Notes: generated by a model from the letters alone, not told the origin. 64,000 nucleotides of DNA from Vampirovibrio chlorellavorus (GCA_001858525.1 LAPX01000004.1:248001-312000), one strand, 5' to 3'. Positions 36,806 to 47,961 are shown, counted from the stretch's first letter. Program-made: numbers and translations.

Positions 36806-37822
36806 TTAACGTTCCTGCAAATTCACTTGAGTGCTGGCGCCAGGTGGGGAAGCGGATCTCCCCCCTGATGATTGCTCGAATAATTTTTTTAAGTTTTCTA
36901 ATGCCGAACTGGTTTTATCACTGGAGGAACCACCCGATGCACCCAAAGAAGGCATAGACTGCGAGGCGGCAGGTTCACCCTGACCATTTGCCCCTGAACT
37001 AGCGGCTGAACTGTAGCCAATAATATCGGGCAAACTGAATGTTCGGGTCTGGGCTTCTTTACCCAAAAGCTGTAAATCCACCCCGTCCGAACGCACCGCT
37101 ATCACTTTCGCCATACCTGCCCCCAAGGTAATCACACTGCCCTTTTCAGCAAACTGACTCTGACCATCACCGACGCCAATCAAGGCCATGGCCTTTTTTC
37201 CATGCGACATCACACCCAATAACGTGACACCGTCAAACGGGTCGGTGGGTGTCACAGTCGATGAAGCCGCAGATGAACTGTCACCTGATGACTCAGTACT
37301 CACCAAAGCCTTTGGCAACCAGTCCAGAAATGGATTGGCCTTGGCCGCAATAATGGAAGAGGCCAATTCAACAGTATTGCCAGCCTGCTCTACTTTGGCA
37401 ATCGGACCCAATGCATTCACGGCCGAAGCGTTAGGATTAGATGCTGTGCCTTCCGGGAGCGTTTTCTCTGCGCTCAGCGGGCTTGGGGAATCCGGACTTA
37501 GGGAACCCGGCTTCGCAGGAAGTAGGGCCGATGCCGTCTGCACGACTGGCGTTTGATCCCCTCCCGGTTTTAAGGCAACATTGGCCGGAGATTTAACACC
37601 CGGAGTGCCCGCCGGAGTTCCCAGAGACTGACCAGGCACTTTGGGAGTACCCACACCACCGGGACGGCCTGGAACAGCCCCACCCGGTCGCGAGCCGGGC
37701 GTGCTTGAAGGCGCTTCGCACCCAGAAAGTAACAGCACAAAAAGCAGTGACACCAACAATGCCAAAGAAACACCACTGGGGCGTTTCGCTTTTTGAATAC
37801 TGCTATCCAAGGGCACTGTCAT
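36806..37822 (-). CDS. PilP-like type IV pilus lipoprotein
   Basis: A 338-residue lipoprotein precursor. The ATG at 37822 has AAGGA 7 bases upstream; an extension to 37954 has no support. A signal span (SLALLVSLLFVLLLSGC) ends in the lipobox LLSGC. A long Pro/Gly/Ser-rich linker precedes a beta domain from about residue 195 (VTLLGVMSHGKKAMALIGVG, FAEKGSVITLGAGMAKVIAV) that looks like the PilP/GspC HR domain. PilP normally links the inner-membrane PilMNO to the secretin. It is first in the operon, 12 bases before pilQ. The PilP assignment rests on position and the short beta pattern. Confidence 0.72.
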   Translation of the reverse strand: MTVPLDSSIQKAKRPSGVSLALLVSLLFVLLLSGCEAPSSTPGSRPGGAVPGRPGGVGTPKVPGQSLGTPAGTPGVKSPANVALKPGGDQTPVVQTASALLPAKPGSLSPDSPSPLSAEKTLPEGTASNPNASAVNALGPIAKVEQAGNTVELASSIIAAKANPFLDWLPKALVSTESSGDSSSAASSTVTPTDPFDGVTLLGVMSHGKKAMALIGVGDGQSQFAEKGSVITLGAGMAKVIAVRSDGVDLQLLGKEAQTRTFSLPDIIGYSSAASSGANGQGEPAASQSMPSLGASGGSSSDKTSSALENLKKLFEQSSGGRSASPPGASTQVNLQER

Positions 37823-38023
37823 TGTATTTCCTTCACAAGAACCAAGGTGTTCAAGGGCTGGTTTGTCCCAACTTTCACTTATCCAAGTCCAAGTTATTTT
37901 TCGCGCTGTTCGGATCATACCGTGTGTCCTCATCAGGTCGGCTCCTCCAAGCAATGGAACTGTAGTCCGCTTTTCTCCTTTGAACAGTGTGTCTTGGTAA
38001 TTATTAATTTTTCCTTAACCGGA

Positions 38024-38052
38024 TAGACACGGCTTTTGGTCTTGCCTACTAT
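38024..38052 (+). promoter_or_regulatory. Sigma-70 promoter of groES-groEL
   Basis: TAGACA at 38024-38029 and TACTAT at 38047-38052 with a 17-base spacer. This is the best -35/-10 pair in the window and lies 62 bases before groES. No CIRCE repeat is seen in the leader, so HrcA control is not indicated. Confidence 0.6.
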
Positions 38053-38114
38053 AGAAATACTCAAAAACTACCTAATTCGTAGTATTAACACCTGTTTAGA
38101 TTGTGGAGGTTCTT

Positions 38115-38426
38115 ATGCCTACAACTGAAACCAAAGTCGCAATTAAACCGCTCGGCGATCGGGTCGTGCTGGAAGTCCTGGAAGAAACTGAACAAACTTC
38201 CGGTGGCATTTACTTACCTGAAACCGCTCGTGAGAAGCCCCAAAAAGGCAAAATCCTGGCCGTGGGTCCTGGCAAACTCAATGACAGCGGCAAACGTGAG
38301 GAAATGCAGGTGCAAGTTGGCGATGTCGTATTGTTCGCCAAATACAGCGGCACTGATGTGAAACTTACCGGCAAGGAAGTTAAAATCCTCTCCGAGAAGG
38401 ATATTTTGGGCATTATTGAAGGCTAA
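38115..38426 (+). CDS. groES: Co-chaperonin GroES
   Basis: A 103-residue GroES, lid of the GroEL folding chamber. It has [20 protein letters not shown], the mobile-loop region [27 protein letters not shown] and [16 protein letters not shown]. The ATG at 38115 has GGAGG 6 bases upstream; an earlier in-frame ATG at 38103 lies before that ribosome site and is rejected. groEL follows after 64 bases. Confidence 0.97.
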   Translation: MPTTETKVAIKPLGDRVVLEVLEETEQTSGGIYLPETAREKPQKGKILAVGPGKLNDSGKREEMQVQVGDVVLFAKYSGTDVKLTGKEVKILSEKDILGIIEG

Positions 38427-38448
38427 TTCCTTCAAAGCCCACAGTTGA

Positions 38449-40119
<1,671 letters not shown>

Positions 40120-40142
40120 ACTGTAGTTTTCCAACTAAACTC

Positions 40143-40178
40143 AAAAGCGACGGGCCTCAAAAACCCGTCGCTTTTTTT
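40143..40178. terminator. Bidirectional terminator after groEL
   Basis: AAAAGCGACGGG (40143-40154) and CCCGTCGCTTTT (40164-40175) form a 12-bp perfect stem followed by T's. The A-run on the other side lets it also stop the convergent gene ending at 40205. Confidence 0.9.
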
Positions 40179-40204
40179 ATAGAACTGAGAACGGCTAAAA
40201 AACC

Positions 40205-41362
40205 CTACTGCAAGGGACGATTGTTATTAATCCCCGGCCAGAAAATAGCCGGTTGAGCATTCCCGGTGTTAACCAGAGTAGGTCCCACATTAATTTCCGG
40301 ATTCGGATCTTTTACCCAGGAATCACCGGCGTAATGACGCCCTCCGCCACTCCATATACGGTGCTCCGAAGGCAGGATCGATTTTTTCAATTGCTTTTGC
40401 TTAAGCTCGGGATGCCGTTTCTCAATCACACGGTTGATCAGAGCGGCCACAGGGGCGCCAATCATCAAACCGGAAATGACGTATCCCAAAATGGGATTGA
40501 CGGCCCGTAGCCCTTTCACAAAACCACTTTGAGAATACTGAATATTGCTCATCAGGTTTTTGGCAATACGACGATTGGTTTCTCCCTGTAAGGGCTTCAG
40601 GGCATCCTGTTCCAATTGGGCAAACTGCTGATAAGCCTGTCCCTTGAGATTTTTCAATTGTTCCAGAACACCGCGAGAATCCTGCAAGACCGCATCAGTA
40701 CGTCCCTCTGATTTTAAACGGTCCAGCACATCCACGTTTTTATCCAGTTCCTGGGCCAGATCTTTCAAGGTGGCACCAAAGCCACGCAGGTTCTCATCTT
40801 CATGACTTGAGAGTTTTTCAAGCCAATCCTGAATGACCTGACGTTCAGCCGTGGACTCTTCTCGGCGGCCCAGCGATTTATAGAGAATCTCGTTATCGAT
40901 TCGACCATCCACCTTGGCCATCAGCTTAAATAATTTAACCCCGGCATAGCCCAGCGTTAAAGTCGTGGCTGTATTGACCAGTGCCTTGACCTGCCCCAGG
41001 CCCGTTTCTTCCTTACCGGCCCGGTAAGCGGCCAGTGCAATACCCAGCAACGGATATAAGCCCGTGGTATTGGCCAGCACCAGATAGGCCAGAGACGATT
41101 CACCCAGAACCCGCAACCAGGCGTTGCTTTCCTGACCACTACCCTTTAAACTTTCCCGGCCCTGATTATAAAGCAGACCGGAACCAGCCACGATCAAGGG
41201 CATTAAGGGTCGAAAGCTGATCTCAATGGCTTTGCTGGTCGCCGGTGAAGGCTGTCCACGAATAATGCGTTGCAACCCAGACGCCAGCCCCTGAACAACG
41301 GTGGAGCTGTTATTGCCAAAACGCAATTTGGAGAATGCCGGGCTTGAGCCAACAGGCTGCAT
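40205..41362 (-). CDS. Hypothetical membrane protein with F-G N-terminal motif
   Basis: A 385-residue protein that I do not recognise. The N-terminus has SKLRFGNN at residues 11-18, then a Ser/Ala-rich stretch. Hydrophobic segments lie at about residues 52-62, 87-110 and 128-145, and again near 291-312 (NPILGYVISGLMIGAPVAAL). Between them is a charged helical region of about 130 residues (coiled-coil-like, many Glu/Gln/Lys). A Pro/Gly-rich tail ends the protein. GAGGG lies about 9 bases before the ATG. It could be a two-part membrane anchor with a cytoplasmic or periplasmic coiled coil. Similar F-G motifs appear in two other unknown proteins of this window. Confidence 0.72.
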   Translation of the reverse strand: MQPVGSSPAFSKLRFGNNSSTVVQGLASGLQRIIRGQPSPATSKAIEISFRPLMPLIVAGSGLLYNQGRESLKGSGQESNAWLRVLGESSLAYLVLANTTGLYPLLGIALAAYRAGKEETGLGQVKALVNTATTLTLGYAGVKLFKLMAKVDGRIDNEILYKSLGRREESTAERQVIQDWLEKLSSHEDENLRGFGATLKDLAQELDKNVDVLDRLKSEGRTDAVLQDSRGVLEQLKNLKGQAYQQFAQLEQDALKPLQGETNRRIAKNLMSNIQYSQSGFVKGLRAVNPILGYVISGLMIGAPVAALINRVIEKRHPELKQKQLKKSILPSEHRIWSGGGRHYAGDSWVKDPNPEINVGPTLVNTGNAQPAIFWPGINNNRPLQ

Positions 41363-41457
41363 ACCATCGTGCCCTCAGTTGGGTAATCTGAGAAAGAAAA
41401 CCAGCTAAAAGGCAAAGGGTGTTAAAATCACAAGGTTTTATTGCAAAAAGTTTACAA

Positions 41458-42126
41458 CTAAAGCAGAGAGCCCAGCGCCCGGTTGATCTTTTGCAGGTAG
41501 GGCATGCATACGGAACTGACCCCATTGCGATCCACATAACCCGGCCCCTGATAGTAAGCGGACAAGGCATATTCCAGATTGCCGTTGTACTTTTGCACCA
41601 GCCAGCCCAAAAAGCGGGCTGTGCCAGCAATGTTATCCACCGGATCGTAGGGGTTTAAAACGCCCAGCCATTTGGCCGTAGCCGGCTTTAACTGCCCCAT
41701 GCCAATGGCCCCGGATGAAGAGACCGCATCCGAGCGAAATGAGGATTCAATGGCAATCAGGCTGGTCAGCAGACGGTAATCCACCCCATAGCGCTCGCTG
41801 TAGCGCACAATGGCATCAGCAATGCTGCCAATCTGACCGGCAGGCAGATTTCGATTGTAACTTTGCACGTAATTACTGACCGCCACCACTTTCTGACGCA
41901 GTAAGGCCGTATTTTCAGCAGCCATAAACGGAGAAGCCATGGCCGCAGCTTCGCTAATCTGCAAAGGCGTTTCACCCAGTGACTCCACCTTGGCCGCCTC
42001 CAGTTCTACACTGGATTCCTCCGGCACCGTGGCCATTACAGGACTGACTTGCCCTAAAAAGAAACCCAAACTCACTGCTAAAACCAATTGGGTGCTTAAC
42101 ATCCAAGAATAAGAATTCAGACGCAT
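41458..42126 (-). CDS. Lytic transglycosylase, SLT domain
   Basis: A 222-residue exported protein. A signal segment (LNSYSWMLSTQLVLAVSLGFFLGQVSPVMA) precedes a linker and a soluble lytic transglycosylase domain: LIAIESSFRSDAVSSSGAIGMGQLKPATA contains the catalytic Glu of the E-S-x-F motif and the GxMQL-type motif, and YALSAYYQGPGYV the substrate-site Tyr-Asn-like segment. It cuts the glycan strand to 1,6-anhydro-MurNAc products, the kind of fragment that NagZ and MurQ, also encoded here, help recycle. The anchoring Cys of lipoprotein forms is absent. Confidence 0.9.
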   Translation of the reverse strand: MRLNSYSWMLSTQLVLAVSLGFFLGQVSPVMATVPEESSVELEAAKVESLGETPLQISEAAAMASPFMAAENTALLRQKVVAVSNYVQSYNRNLPAGQIGSIADAIVRYSERYGVDYRLLTSLIAIESSFRSDAVSSSGAIGMGQLKPATAKWLGVLNPYDPVDNIAGTARFLGWLVQKYNGNLEYALSAYYQGPGYVDRNGVSSVCMPYLQKINRALGSLL

Positions 42127-42187
42127 TCAAACGCTTCCATGCTACTTAACTCAACTGCCACAGAGAAGCCCGGCCCAAAGGCGCTTG

Positions 42188-42203
42188 CTTTCTTTAAAGA
42201 AAG
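42188..42203. promoter_or_regulatory. 16-bp perfect palindrome upstream of the transglycosylase
   Basis: CTTTCTTTAAAGAAAG is a perfect palindrome without a spacer, about 60 bases before the transglycosylase start. It is operator-like, but A+T-rich palindromes also arise by chance. The surrounding 42127-42338 gap holds nothing else I can name. Confidence 0.3.
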
Positions 42204-42338
42204 GGACTCACTGTGTTGCTCACTGCCATTATGCTTTCTACGCTTTTGGTTTTAAGACAGAACCCGCATAGCCCTAGCTGAGCGGGACGCTTAAAAGTAG
42301 ACCTCATTATACCGTCATCATTTTAAAATCGGGAAGCC

Positions 42339-43109
42339 CTAAACCAAAGAATCCAGAATACGGATGAGATCCGCAGGGGTGTCCACACCCACCGGTGCTT
42401 CGGAAACCACCGCAGCGTAAATGGCCATCCCCGCCTCCAGGGCTCTCAATTGCTCCAGCTTTTCCAGCTGCTCCAAAGGAGAGGGCGGCAACTGGGTAAA
42501 ACGCTCCAGGGCAATGCGACGGTAAAGGTAGATTCCAATGTGCCGATAGGCGCCTTGAGGCAAAGCAAAGGCATCCTCCGGCGCATCCCGATGGTAGGGC
42601 ACTGGCGCGCGAGAAAAATAAAGCGCCTGTCCCTGAGCGGTCAGCACCGCCTTCACCAGATTGGGCTCCTGCCAATCGTCCACCGTATGAATGGGTGTGA
42701 CCAGGGTAATGATATCAGCGGCCGGAAATCGCTGAATCCCATCAAGGGCCGCCTGCAAATGAGAGGGGTTGATAAAGGGCTCATCGCCTTGCACGTTCAA
42801 TACCCATTCAAACTCAGGCAAGGTCTGGGCCACTTCCCACATCCGATCGGTTCCAGAGGGGTGGGCCGGAGAGGTCATCATAACCTCGGCCCCAAAACCT
42901 TGGGCTGCCTGGGCAATGCGCGGGTCATCAGTGGCGATCAGAACCCGTTCAATGGCTGGCACTCCCCGCACCCGCTCCCAAACGTGCTGGATCATGGGCT
43001 TGCCCTGAATATCCACCAGCGGTTTCCCCGGAAAGCGAGTTGAAGCGTAGCGAGCCGGAATGACCGCCAATACTTTTGGGTGCTCAGAAGCAGAATGACT
43101 GGGGCTCAC
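42339..43109 (-). CDS. kdsB: 3-deoxy-manno-octulosonate cytidylyltransferase
   Basis: A 256-residue KdsB that activates Kdo as CMP-Kdo for the LPS inner core. It has VLAVIPARYASTRFPGKPLVDI, VLIATDDPRIAQA, VLNVQGDEPFI and HIGIYLYRRIALERF, the standard family motifs. A GTG start at 43109 is preceded by GGGGAGAG at a suitable distance. The ending adds a short GVDTPADLIRI motif that is normal. Its presence is direct evidence for Kdo-containing LPS and so for a true outer membrane. Confidence 0.95.
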   Translation of the reverse strand: MSPSHSASEHPKVLAVIPARYASTRFPGKPLVDIQGKPMIQHVWERVRGVPAIERVLIATDDPRIAQAAQGFGAEVMMTSPAHPSGTDRMWEVAQTLPEFEWVLNVQGDEPFINPSHLQAALDGIQRFPAADIITLVTPIHTVDDWQEPNLVKAVLTAQGQALYFSRAPVPYHRDAPEDAFALPQGAYRHIGIYLYRRIALERFTQLPPSPLEQLEKLEQLRALEAGMAIYAAVVSEAPVGVDTPADLIRILDSLV

Positions 43110-43247
43110 TGGCTCTCTCCCCTAACAGAACCGACAAAATGCTTTACACTAATAGTTAATCACGAATAGTCATATACAGTCGCCCCCGGTAACCCAAGCC
43201 CACGCCTTCAGGTCATCCGTTTACCGTTAGTACAGGACCAACACCCC

Positions 43248-44195
43248 ATGCCCGATTCTGCCCTTGGTTCCAATGCGTTTGAACAGGCGCTCCATTCGGT
43301 CATCCCCACCGAGCAGGTGAATCCCCGCACCATGGATATCGATTTACTCTCGACCGAAGCAGTGCTGCGCAAAATTAACGCGGAAGACCAGTTGGTAGCC
43401 TTGGCTGTAGAAAAAGCAATTCCCCAAATCGCCATCACCGTGGACGCCATCAAGACGGCCTTTAACAATGGCGGCCGACTGTTCTACTTTGGGGCGGGCA
43501 CCAGTGGCCGACTGGGCGTGCTGGATGCCTCCGAATGTCCACCCACCTTCGGGGCACCGCCGGAGCTGGTGCAAGGCATTATCGCCGGAGGGGAGATTGC
43601 CCTGCGCAATGCCGTGGAAGGGGCTGAGGATTCCGCCGAACAAGGCACACAGGATGTCCAAACAGCAGGCCTAAAAGCGAATGATGTGGCGGTGGGCATT
43701 TCCGCCAGTGGACAAGCCCCTTACGTGGTAGCTGCCATGCAAGCCGCTGAAGCCCTGGGTTGCTTCACTGCCGGATTAACCTGTGATCCCAATTCCAAAC
43801 TGGCTCAGGCAGTCCGTCAGCCCATCGTGGTGGACGTAGGGCCGGAAGTGGTAGCCGGGTCCACCCGCATGAAAGCAGGCACCGCCCAAAAACTAGTGCT
43901 CAACATGCTGACCACTGGGGCCATGATCCAGACGGGCAAGACCTTTCAAAATTTAATGGTGGATGTGCAACCCACCAACCTCAAGCTAAAAGCCAGAGCC
44001 CGACGCATTGTGGCCGCCTTGGGCCAGGTAAGCGCCGACGAGGCCGCGGCCATTTTGGAGCAAACCCACTATCAGGTAAAACCAGCTATTTTAATGGCCC
44101 GTGATAAAATGACTCAGTCGGAAGCCTTGCACAGACTGAACGCAGTTTCGGGAAAGCTCCGGTTGGCCCTTCAGAATGATGGCCAAAAGACTTAA
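43248..44195 (+). CDS. murQ: N-acetylmuramic acid 6-phosphate etherase
   Basis: A 315-residue MurQ with one SIS domain. It removes lactate from MurNAc-6-phosphate to give GlcNAc-6-phosphate. Family motifs: MDIDLLSTEAVLRKINAED, RLFYFGAGTSGRLGVLDASECPPTFG, GISASGQAPYVV and STRMKAGTAQKLVLNM. The usual partners (AnmK or MurK, MurP) are not beside it. It complements NagZ and the NanE-like enzyme encoded elsewhere in the window. A 68-base gap leads to the acyl-CoA ligase, so the two may share a transcript. Confidence 0.95.
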   Translation: MPDSALGSNAFEQALHSVIPTEQVNPRTMDIDLLSTEAVLRKINAEDQLVALAVEKAIPQIAITVDAIKTAFNNGGRLFYFGAGTSGRLGVLDASECPPTFGAPPELVQGIIAGGEIALRNAVEGAEDSAEQGTQDVQTAGLKANDVAVGISASGQAPYVVAAMQAAEALGCFTAGLTCDPNSKLAQAVRQPIVVDVGPEVVAGSTRMKAGTAQKLVLNMLTTGAMIQTGKTFQNLMVDVQPTNLKLKARARRIVAALGQVSADEAAAILEQTHYQVKPAILMARDKMTQSEALHRLNAVSGKLRLALQNDGQKT

Positions 44196-44263
44196 TTGGG
44201 GAATAACACAATCATCGATTCCCTAATCTGCAACCCATTAAAAGTACTGAAAGAGGGAACCCC

Positions 44264-45805
44264 ATGAGTTTGCTATTTGATCGTCTCCTGCAAAAGCCCG
44301 ATGCCAGCCTGTTGGCCCTGATCGAAGATGAAACGCAATGGACACTGGCCGAATTTCGGGAAAAAGCCATCCGGCTGGCCTCGGTGCTGCAAGCCAAGGG
44401 CATTCAACCCGGGGATCGGGTGGCCCTGATGTTTATGAACCAGAAAGAGTATCTGGTGGGCTTTTTCGCCGTTTTATACGCTGGAGCCATTGTGGTACCC
44501 ATTAACGTGTCCATCCCATCGGACGACATTATTTATGTTGTGCTGAACTCCGGCAGCAAACTGATTTTAACCACCTACGCCTTCAAACACTGCTTTGAAG
44601 GACGACCCATTCCGGTCATGATGGCCAACCAACCGGCTGAAGATACCACCTATCCCAGCCTGGAAGAAGCGATCGAGCAGGGGAATCCCCAATTCCCGCA
44701 AGTACCCTTTGGCGATGCCAACAGCATGCGCATTTTAATGTACACCTCTGGCACCACTGGCAAGCCCAAAGGCGTTATGCTGAGCGAAAATAACCTCATC
44801 GCCAACCTGGAAGGCATTCACCCCATCTTCAAATTCTCCCATTTGGAGCGCCTGTTGCTGGCTTTGCCCCTCTTCCATGCCTACGGTTTGATTATCGGTC
44901 TGTATGCCCTGGATGCCCAAGCGCCGATTTACCTGGTGCCCAACTTTGCCCCCAAGAAAATTCTGCAAACCCTGGTGGAAGGCAAAATTACAGTTCTGCC
45001 TCTGGTGCCTACCATGTTCAGCGTCCTGCTGCACAGCATCCAGAAAGTGGGTGCCGAGAAACTGGCCCACTTAAAAGCCTGTATCTCCGGCGGGGCCTCT
45101 CTGCCGGAAAAACTGCTGCGCCAAATTGAAAACAGCCTGGATTTGGTGGTGCTGGAAGGCTACGGCCTGACTGAAACCGCCCCGGTGCTGGCCGTCAATC
45201 GCCCATCCGTCGGCTCAGTGCCAAAGTCCGTCGGCCCAGCCTTGCCCAATGTGCAACTCAAACTGGTGGATGCCCAGGGAAAAACCATCGACTGGCAACC
45301 CGGCCAAACATCGGCAGAAGGTGAAATTATGGCCAAGGGCCCCAACGTCATGCTGGGCTATTACAATCTACCCGAGGAAACCAGTCAGGTGTTTGACGCC
45401 GAAGGCTATTTCCGCACCGGGGATTTGGGGCATTTCGACGCTCAGGGCAACCTGTTTATTTCCGGCGGGCGTATTAAAGATTTAATTATTAAAGCGGGCG
45501 AAAACATTGCCCCCGTGCGCATTGAAGATGTATTTTACCAACACCCGGCCATCCTGCATGCAGCAGTCATCGGCATCCCCGATGAAAAACTGGGCGAAGA
45601 TATTGTGGCCTGCATCGAACTCAAAGAAAGCGAAACTGTCACGGAAACAGAACTCAAAAAATTCTGTCAGGAGCATCTGCCCCCGTTCATGGTGCCCACT
45701 GTTATTCGCTTCTACGATGAACTGCCTAAAAACCAGACCGGTAAGGTCATCAAAAAGCAGCTGCGGGAAGAAAATCTAAACCTGCTGCAAAAAGCGGGCA
45801 GTTAA
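44264..45805 (+). CDS. Long-chain acyl-CoA synthetase-like AMP-forming ligase
   Basis: A 513-residue ANL-superfamily enzyme. The P-loop LMYTSGTTGKPKGVMLS lies near residues 158-174; then LPLFHAYGLIIG, EGYGLTETAPV, YFRTGDLGHFD, GGRIKDLIIKAGENIAP, and the C-terminal catalytic Lys in PKNQTGKVIKK. The pattern fits medium- or long-chain fatty acyl-CoA ligases, which activate a carboxylate through an acyl-AMP. The exact acid cannot be read from these motifs. GAGGGAACCCC before the ATG supplies the ribosome site. Confidence 0.88.
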   Translation: MSLLFDRLLQKPDASLLALIEDETQWTLAEFREKAIRLASVLQAKGIQPGDRVALMFMNQKEYLVGFFAVLYAGAIVVPINVSIPSDDIIYVVLNSGSKLILTTYAFKHCFEGRPIPVMMANQPAEDTTYPSLEEAIEQGNPQFPQVPFGDANSMRILMYTSGTTGKPKGVMLSENNLIANLEGIHPIFKFSHLERLLLALPLFHAYGLIIGLYALDAQAPIYLVPNFAPKKILQTLVEGKITVLPLVPTMFSVLLHSIQKVGAEKLAHLKACISGGASLPEKLLRQIENSLDLVVLEGYGLTETAPVLAVNRPSVGSVPKSVGPALPNVQLKLVDAQGKTIDWQPGQTSAEGEIMAKGPNVMLGYYNLPEETSQVFDAEGYFRTGDLGHFDAQGNLFISGGRIKDLIIKAGENIAPVRIEDVFYQHPAILHAAVIGIPDEKLGEDIVACIELKESETVTETELKKFCQEHLPPFMVPTVIRFYDELPKNQTGKVIKKQLREENLNLLQKAGS

Positions 45806-45827
45806 ACTCGCTTCTGCTTGAAAACGC

Positions 45828-46880
45828 TTATTTTTTAGCGTTGGCCTTAAAGGTTAATCCGCCGCCCAACAAGGCGTCCAAATCAGCCTCAGTCATGCCG
45901 TCATCTAAACTGATAGGCGGTTTCGGCTTGCTGCGCAAATTGGCGAACGCATCTTCCAGTGCCAAGCCTGCGTCATTTGGCTTTTGCTTGCGATTCAGAG
46001 GCCAGCTAGATTGCGCCTTCTGCCATAACTGATCTTTGGTGTTCTTGACTTTGTCTTTCCAATTGGCCGGTTTTTCATCCAAAAAGGCATCGCCAAACGG
46101 ATCGGCTTCAGCAAAGGGATCAGCCGCAGCGCCCCCGTTATTAGCGGTCAAACCGGGCCGCTGGGTTTTGGCGGCCTCTTGACGGGCCTTCAGGCGTTCT
46201 TCCTGAGCCATGTCCGCCAATAAAGACGGATCGGGCTCTTTCCGCAACCACTGATCAAATTCCGTGGCCAACTCTCTGGTTCCCGGGTCCAGCATGCGAA
46301 TCAATCGGTTATCCACCGCCTGCGGCATTTTCTTGATGGCCTGCTGAATCTGGGCACGGGCCTTTTCCACTTTAGGCCCAATATCCTGAGCCAAAGCGTC
46401 CATATCCACCCCGTTCAGCTTTTCCAGCAAGGCGGGGTTTTCTTTCATAAAACTGGCCACCACCGTGCCAACCTTCTGCCCCATAGCATCGGCGGTCAAG
46501 GGCTGGCTGTTATCCGTCAGGCTGGACAAGGCAGACGCCAAGCCCGGTGAATTCAACGTAGAAGCGGTACTGAAGGGATTCTGAGACAGAGATTGGGGAG
46601 TCGAAAATGACCCATAGGGGACAGACGACGATTGAACATTAGAGGACAGGTTATTCACAGCGGGAAAAGCCGCAGGCAAGCCAGAAAGGCCAGACGGATT
46701 ATAGGGTGCCGACCACTGCGAACGGCCCGTAGTCACCAAGGTAGGGGAGGCCACCGGCGCCGAGAATCCAGTCGCTGACATGGGGCGATTGGCCATGGGA
46801 TAGGACGGTCGCTGCGGCATAGAAGAGGTCAACTGGGGAGCGCTTGGATATGGATAGAGAGATGGTCCGGTCAAAGTCAT
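45828..46880 (-). CDS. Hypothetical protein, disordered N-terminus, FliM-like C-terminal tag
   Basis: A 350-residue protein without a recognised domain. The first 130 residues are Pro/Ser/Tyr-rich and look disordered. A helical region at about 130-230 (MGQKVGTVVASFMKENPALLEKL, IGPKVEKARAQIQQAIKKMP) is followed by a charged low-complexity part (DPFAEADPFGDAFLDE). Near the end, DDGMTEADLDALLGGG resembles the short LSQxEIDALL motif at the N-terminus of the flagellar switch protein FliM, which binds CheY-type receivers. No signal peptide or membrane span is seen, so it is likely cytosolic. The next gene upstream on the same strand encodes a MerR-like protein. Confidence 0.65.
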   Translation of the reverse strand: MTLTGPSLYPYPSAPQLTSSMPQRPSYPMANRPMSATGFSAPVASPTLVTTGRSQWSAPYNPSGLSGLPAAFPAVNNLSSNVQSSSVPYGSFSTPQSLSQNPFSTASTLNSPGLASALSSLTDNSQPLTADAMGQKVGTVVASFMKENPALLEKLNGVDMDALAQDIGPKVEKARAQIQQAIKKMPQAVDNRLIRMLDPGTRELATEFDQWLRKEPDPSLLADMAQEERLKARQEAAKTQRPGLTANNGGAAADPFAEADPFGDAFLDEKPANWKDKVKNTKDQLWQKAQSSWPLNRKQKPNDAGLALEDAFANLRSKPKPPISLDDGMTEADLDALLGGGLTFKANAKK

Positions 46881-47103
46881 TGCGATTCACCCTGTTGTGC
46901 AGTTGTAAATGGAGCCCCAAACTTGGGGAAACGAGTTAAACAGCCTATCTGGTTATTATTTGTTGCAATAAAACCCAGCTATTTTTATAAAATCTCATTC
47001 ACCTAAAACCTGGTCAAGAAAAAAAGTTGCCACTGCACTTAGAAACCCCTCCCTCTCCTCAATAGCGGTCAGGCTCAATTTAACAGTAGGTGCGTCTCCC
47101 GGC

Positions 47104-47961
47104 CTAATTGTTTTTTCTGAAAGTATGCGCGTCCTGACTGGTGGTGGCCCGCTCCCGCAATAAAGCCGCCGCGCTTTTCAGGTGACTGTTCAGCACCCGG
47201 GGCTGCTGGACGGCCTGCTTCAGCAATTGCTCCCAGGAAGATTCCACCGAAGCCGTTTCCAGAGAGGTATGAGCGGAGTGTGTTGAAGCCTTACCCATAG
47301 ATCCTTTGTCCACAAGCGGTGCAGACGAGTCGACCGGGGGTCGCTCCGGCTCTGGCGGCAGAAACGGAGAGAATCGCCCTGTTCTGGGCTTGGTCCCAGC
47401 CATTTTAACAGCATTGTCCTTCTGAGCCTGCGTGCCGCTTTGAGCCGATGAGGTGGCACCCTCCGAGGCGGTGGCCCCGACCTCTTTCAGCATACTTTCA
47501 AACACTCGCCCCAGACCGGTACGATGCACACTTTTATAGCGTTCAAAGCTAACTTCCGCCGCTTTTTCGTAAGGCTGACGATCCTGAATCTCTCGCATCG
47601 GGGCATCGAGCATTTTGGAGGGCATCGCAGGAACCCCGGCGTTGGCTGTGGCTTGCGCCCCTGAATCCCCAGCTGCATTCCCTGGCACGACAGAAGCCAT
47701 CGATTGCCCCACCGCCCCTAAACTATCCACATGGCGCTTGACCATTTCCAGGGTATCACCCATCAACAAGCGTTCTTTCACCCGGACGAAAAACTGCAGA
47801 TCGGGCTCGGCAAAGGCGAGATCCCCTTTAAATGACAAATAGCCGGACGCCTCATAAGCAGACCGGGGCATTTTAAAATACTGCGATAAGCGAACCAGAA
47901 CCGTTTCGGTCAATTTCAGCTTATCAGCCGCTTCTTGCAAGGAATAGCATACATGCGTCAT
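47104..47961 (-). CDS. MerR-like DNA-binding domain protein with disordered tail
   Basis: A 285-residue protein. The first 80 residues read YSLQEAADKLKLTETVLVRL and DLAFAEPDLQFFVRVKERLLMGDTLEMVKRHV, the helix-turn-helix plus wing and the 'll..G.s...i' helix typical of MerR-type domains. The remaining 200 residues are low-complexity, rich in Ala, Ser, Thr and Gln, with no effector domain or metal-binding Cys cluster. Similar proteins with only a MerR-like head occur as phage or developmental regulators. The function here is unknown; binding to its own or neighbouring promoters is a guess. Domain call by eye. Confidence 0.65.
   Translation of the reverse strand: MTHVCYSLQEAADKLKLTETVLVRLSQYFKMPRSAYEASGYLSFKGDLAFAEPDLQFFVRVKERLLMGDTLEMVKRHVDSLGAVGQSMASVVPGNAAGDSGAQATANAGVPAMPSKMLDAPMREIQDRQPYEKAAEVSFERYKSVHRTGLGRVFESMLKEVGATASEGATSSAQSGTQAQKDNAVKMAGTKPRTGRFSPFLPPEPERPPVDSSAPLVDKGSMGKASTHSAHTSLETASVESSWEQLLKQAVQQPRVLNSHLKSAAALLRERATTSQDAHTFRKNN

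Noticed and set aside
38053-38114. CIRCE element before groES
   Set aside because: The GTAGT/ACTAC pair in the leader is only 5 bp and does not match TTAGCACTC-N9-GAGTGCTAA.
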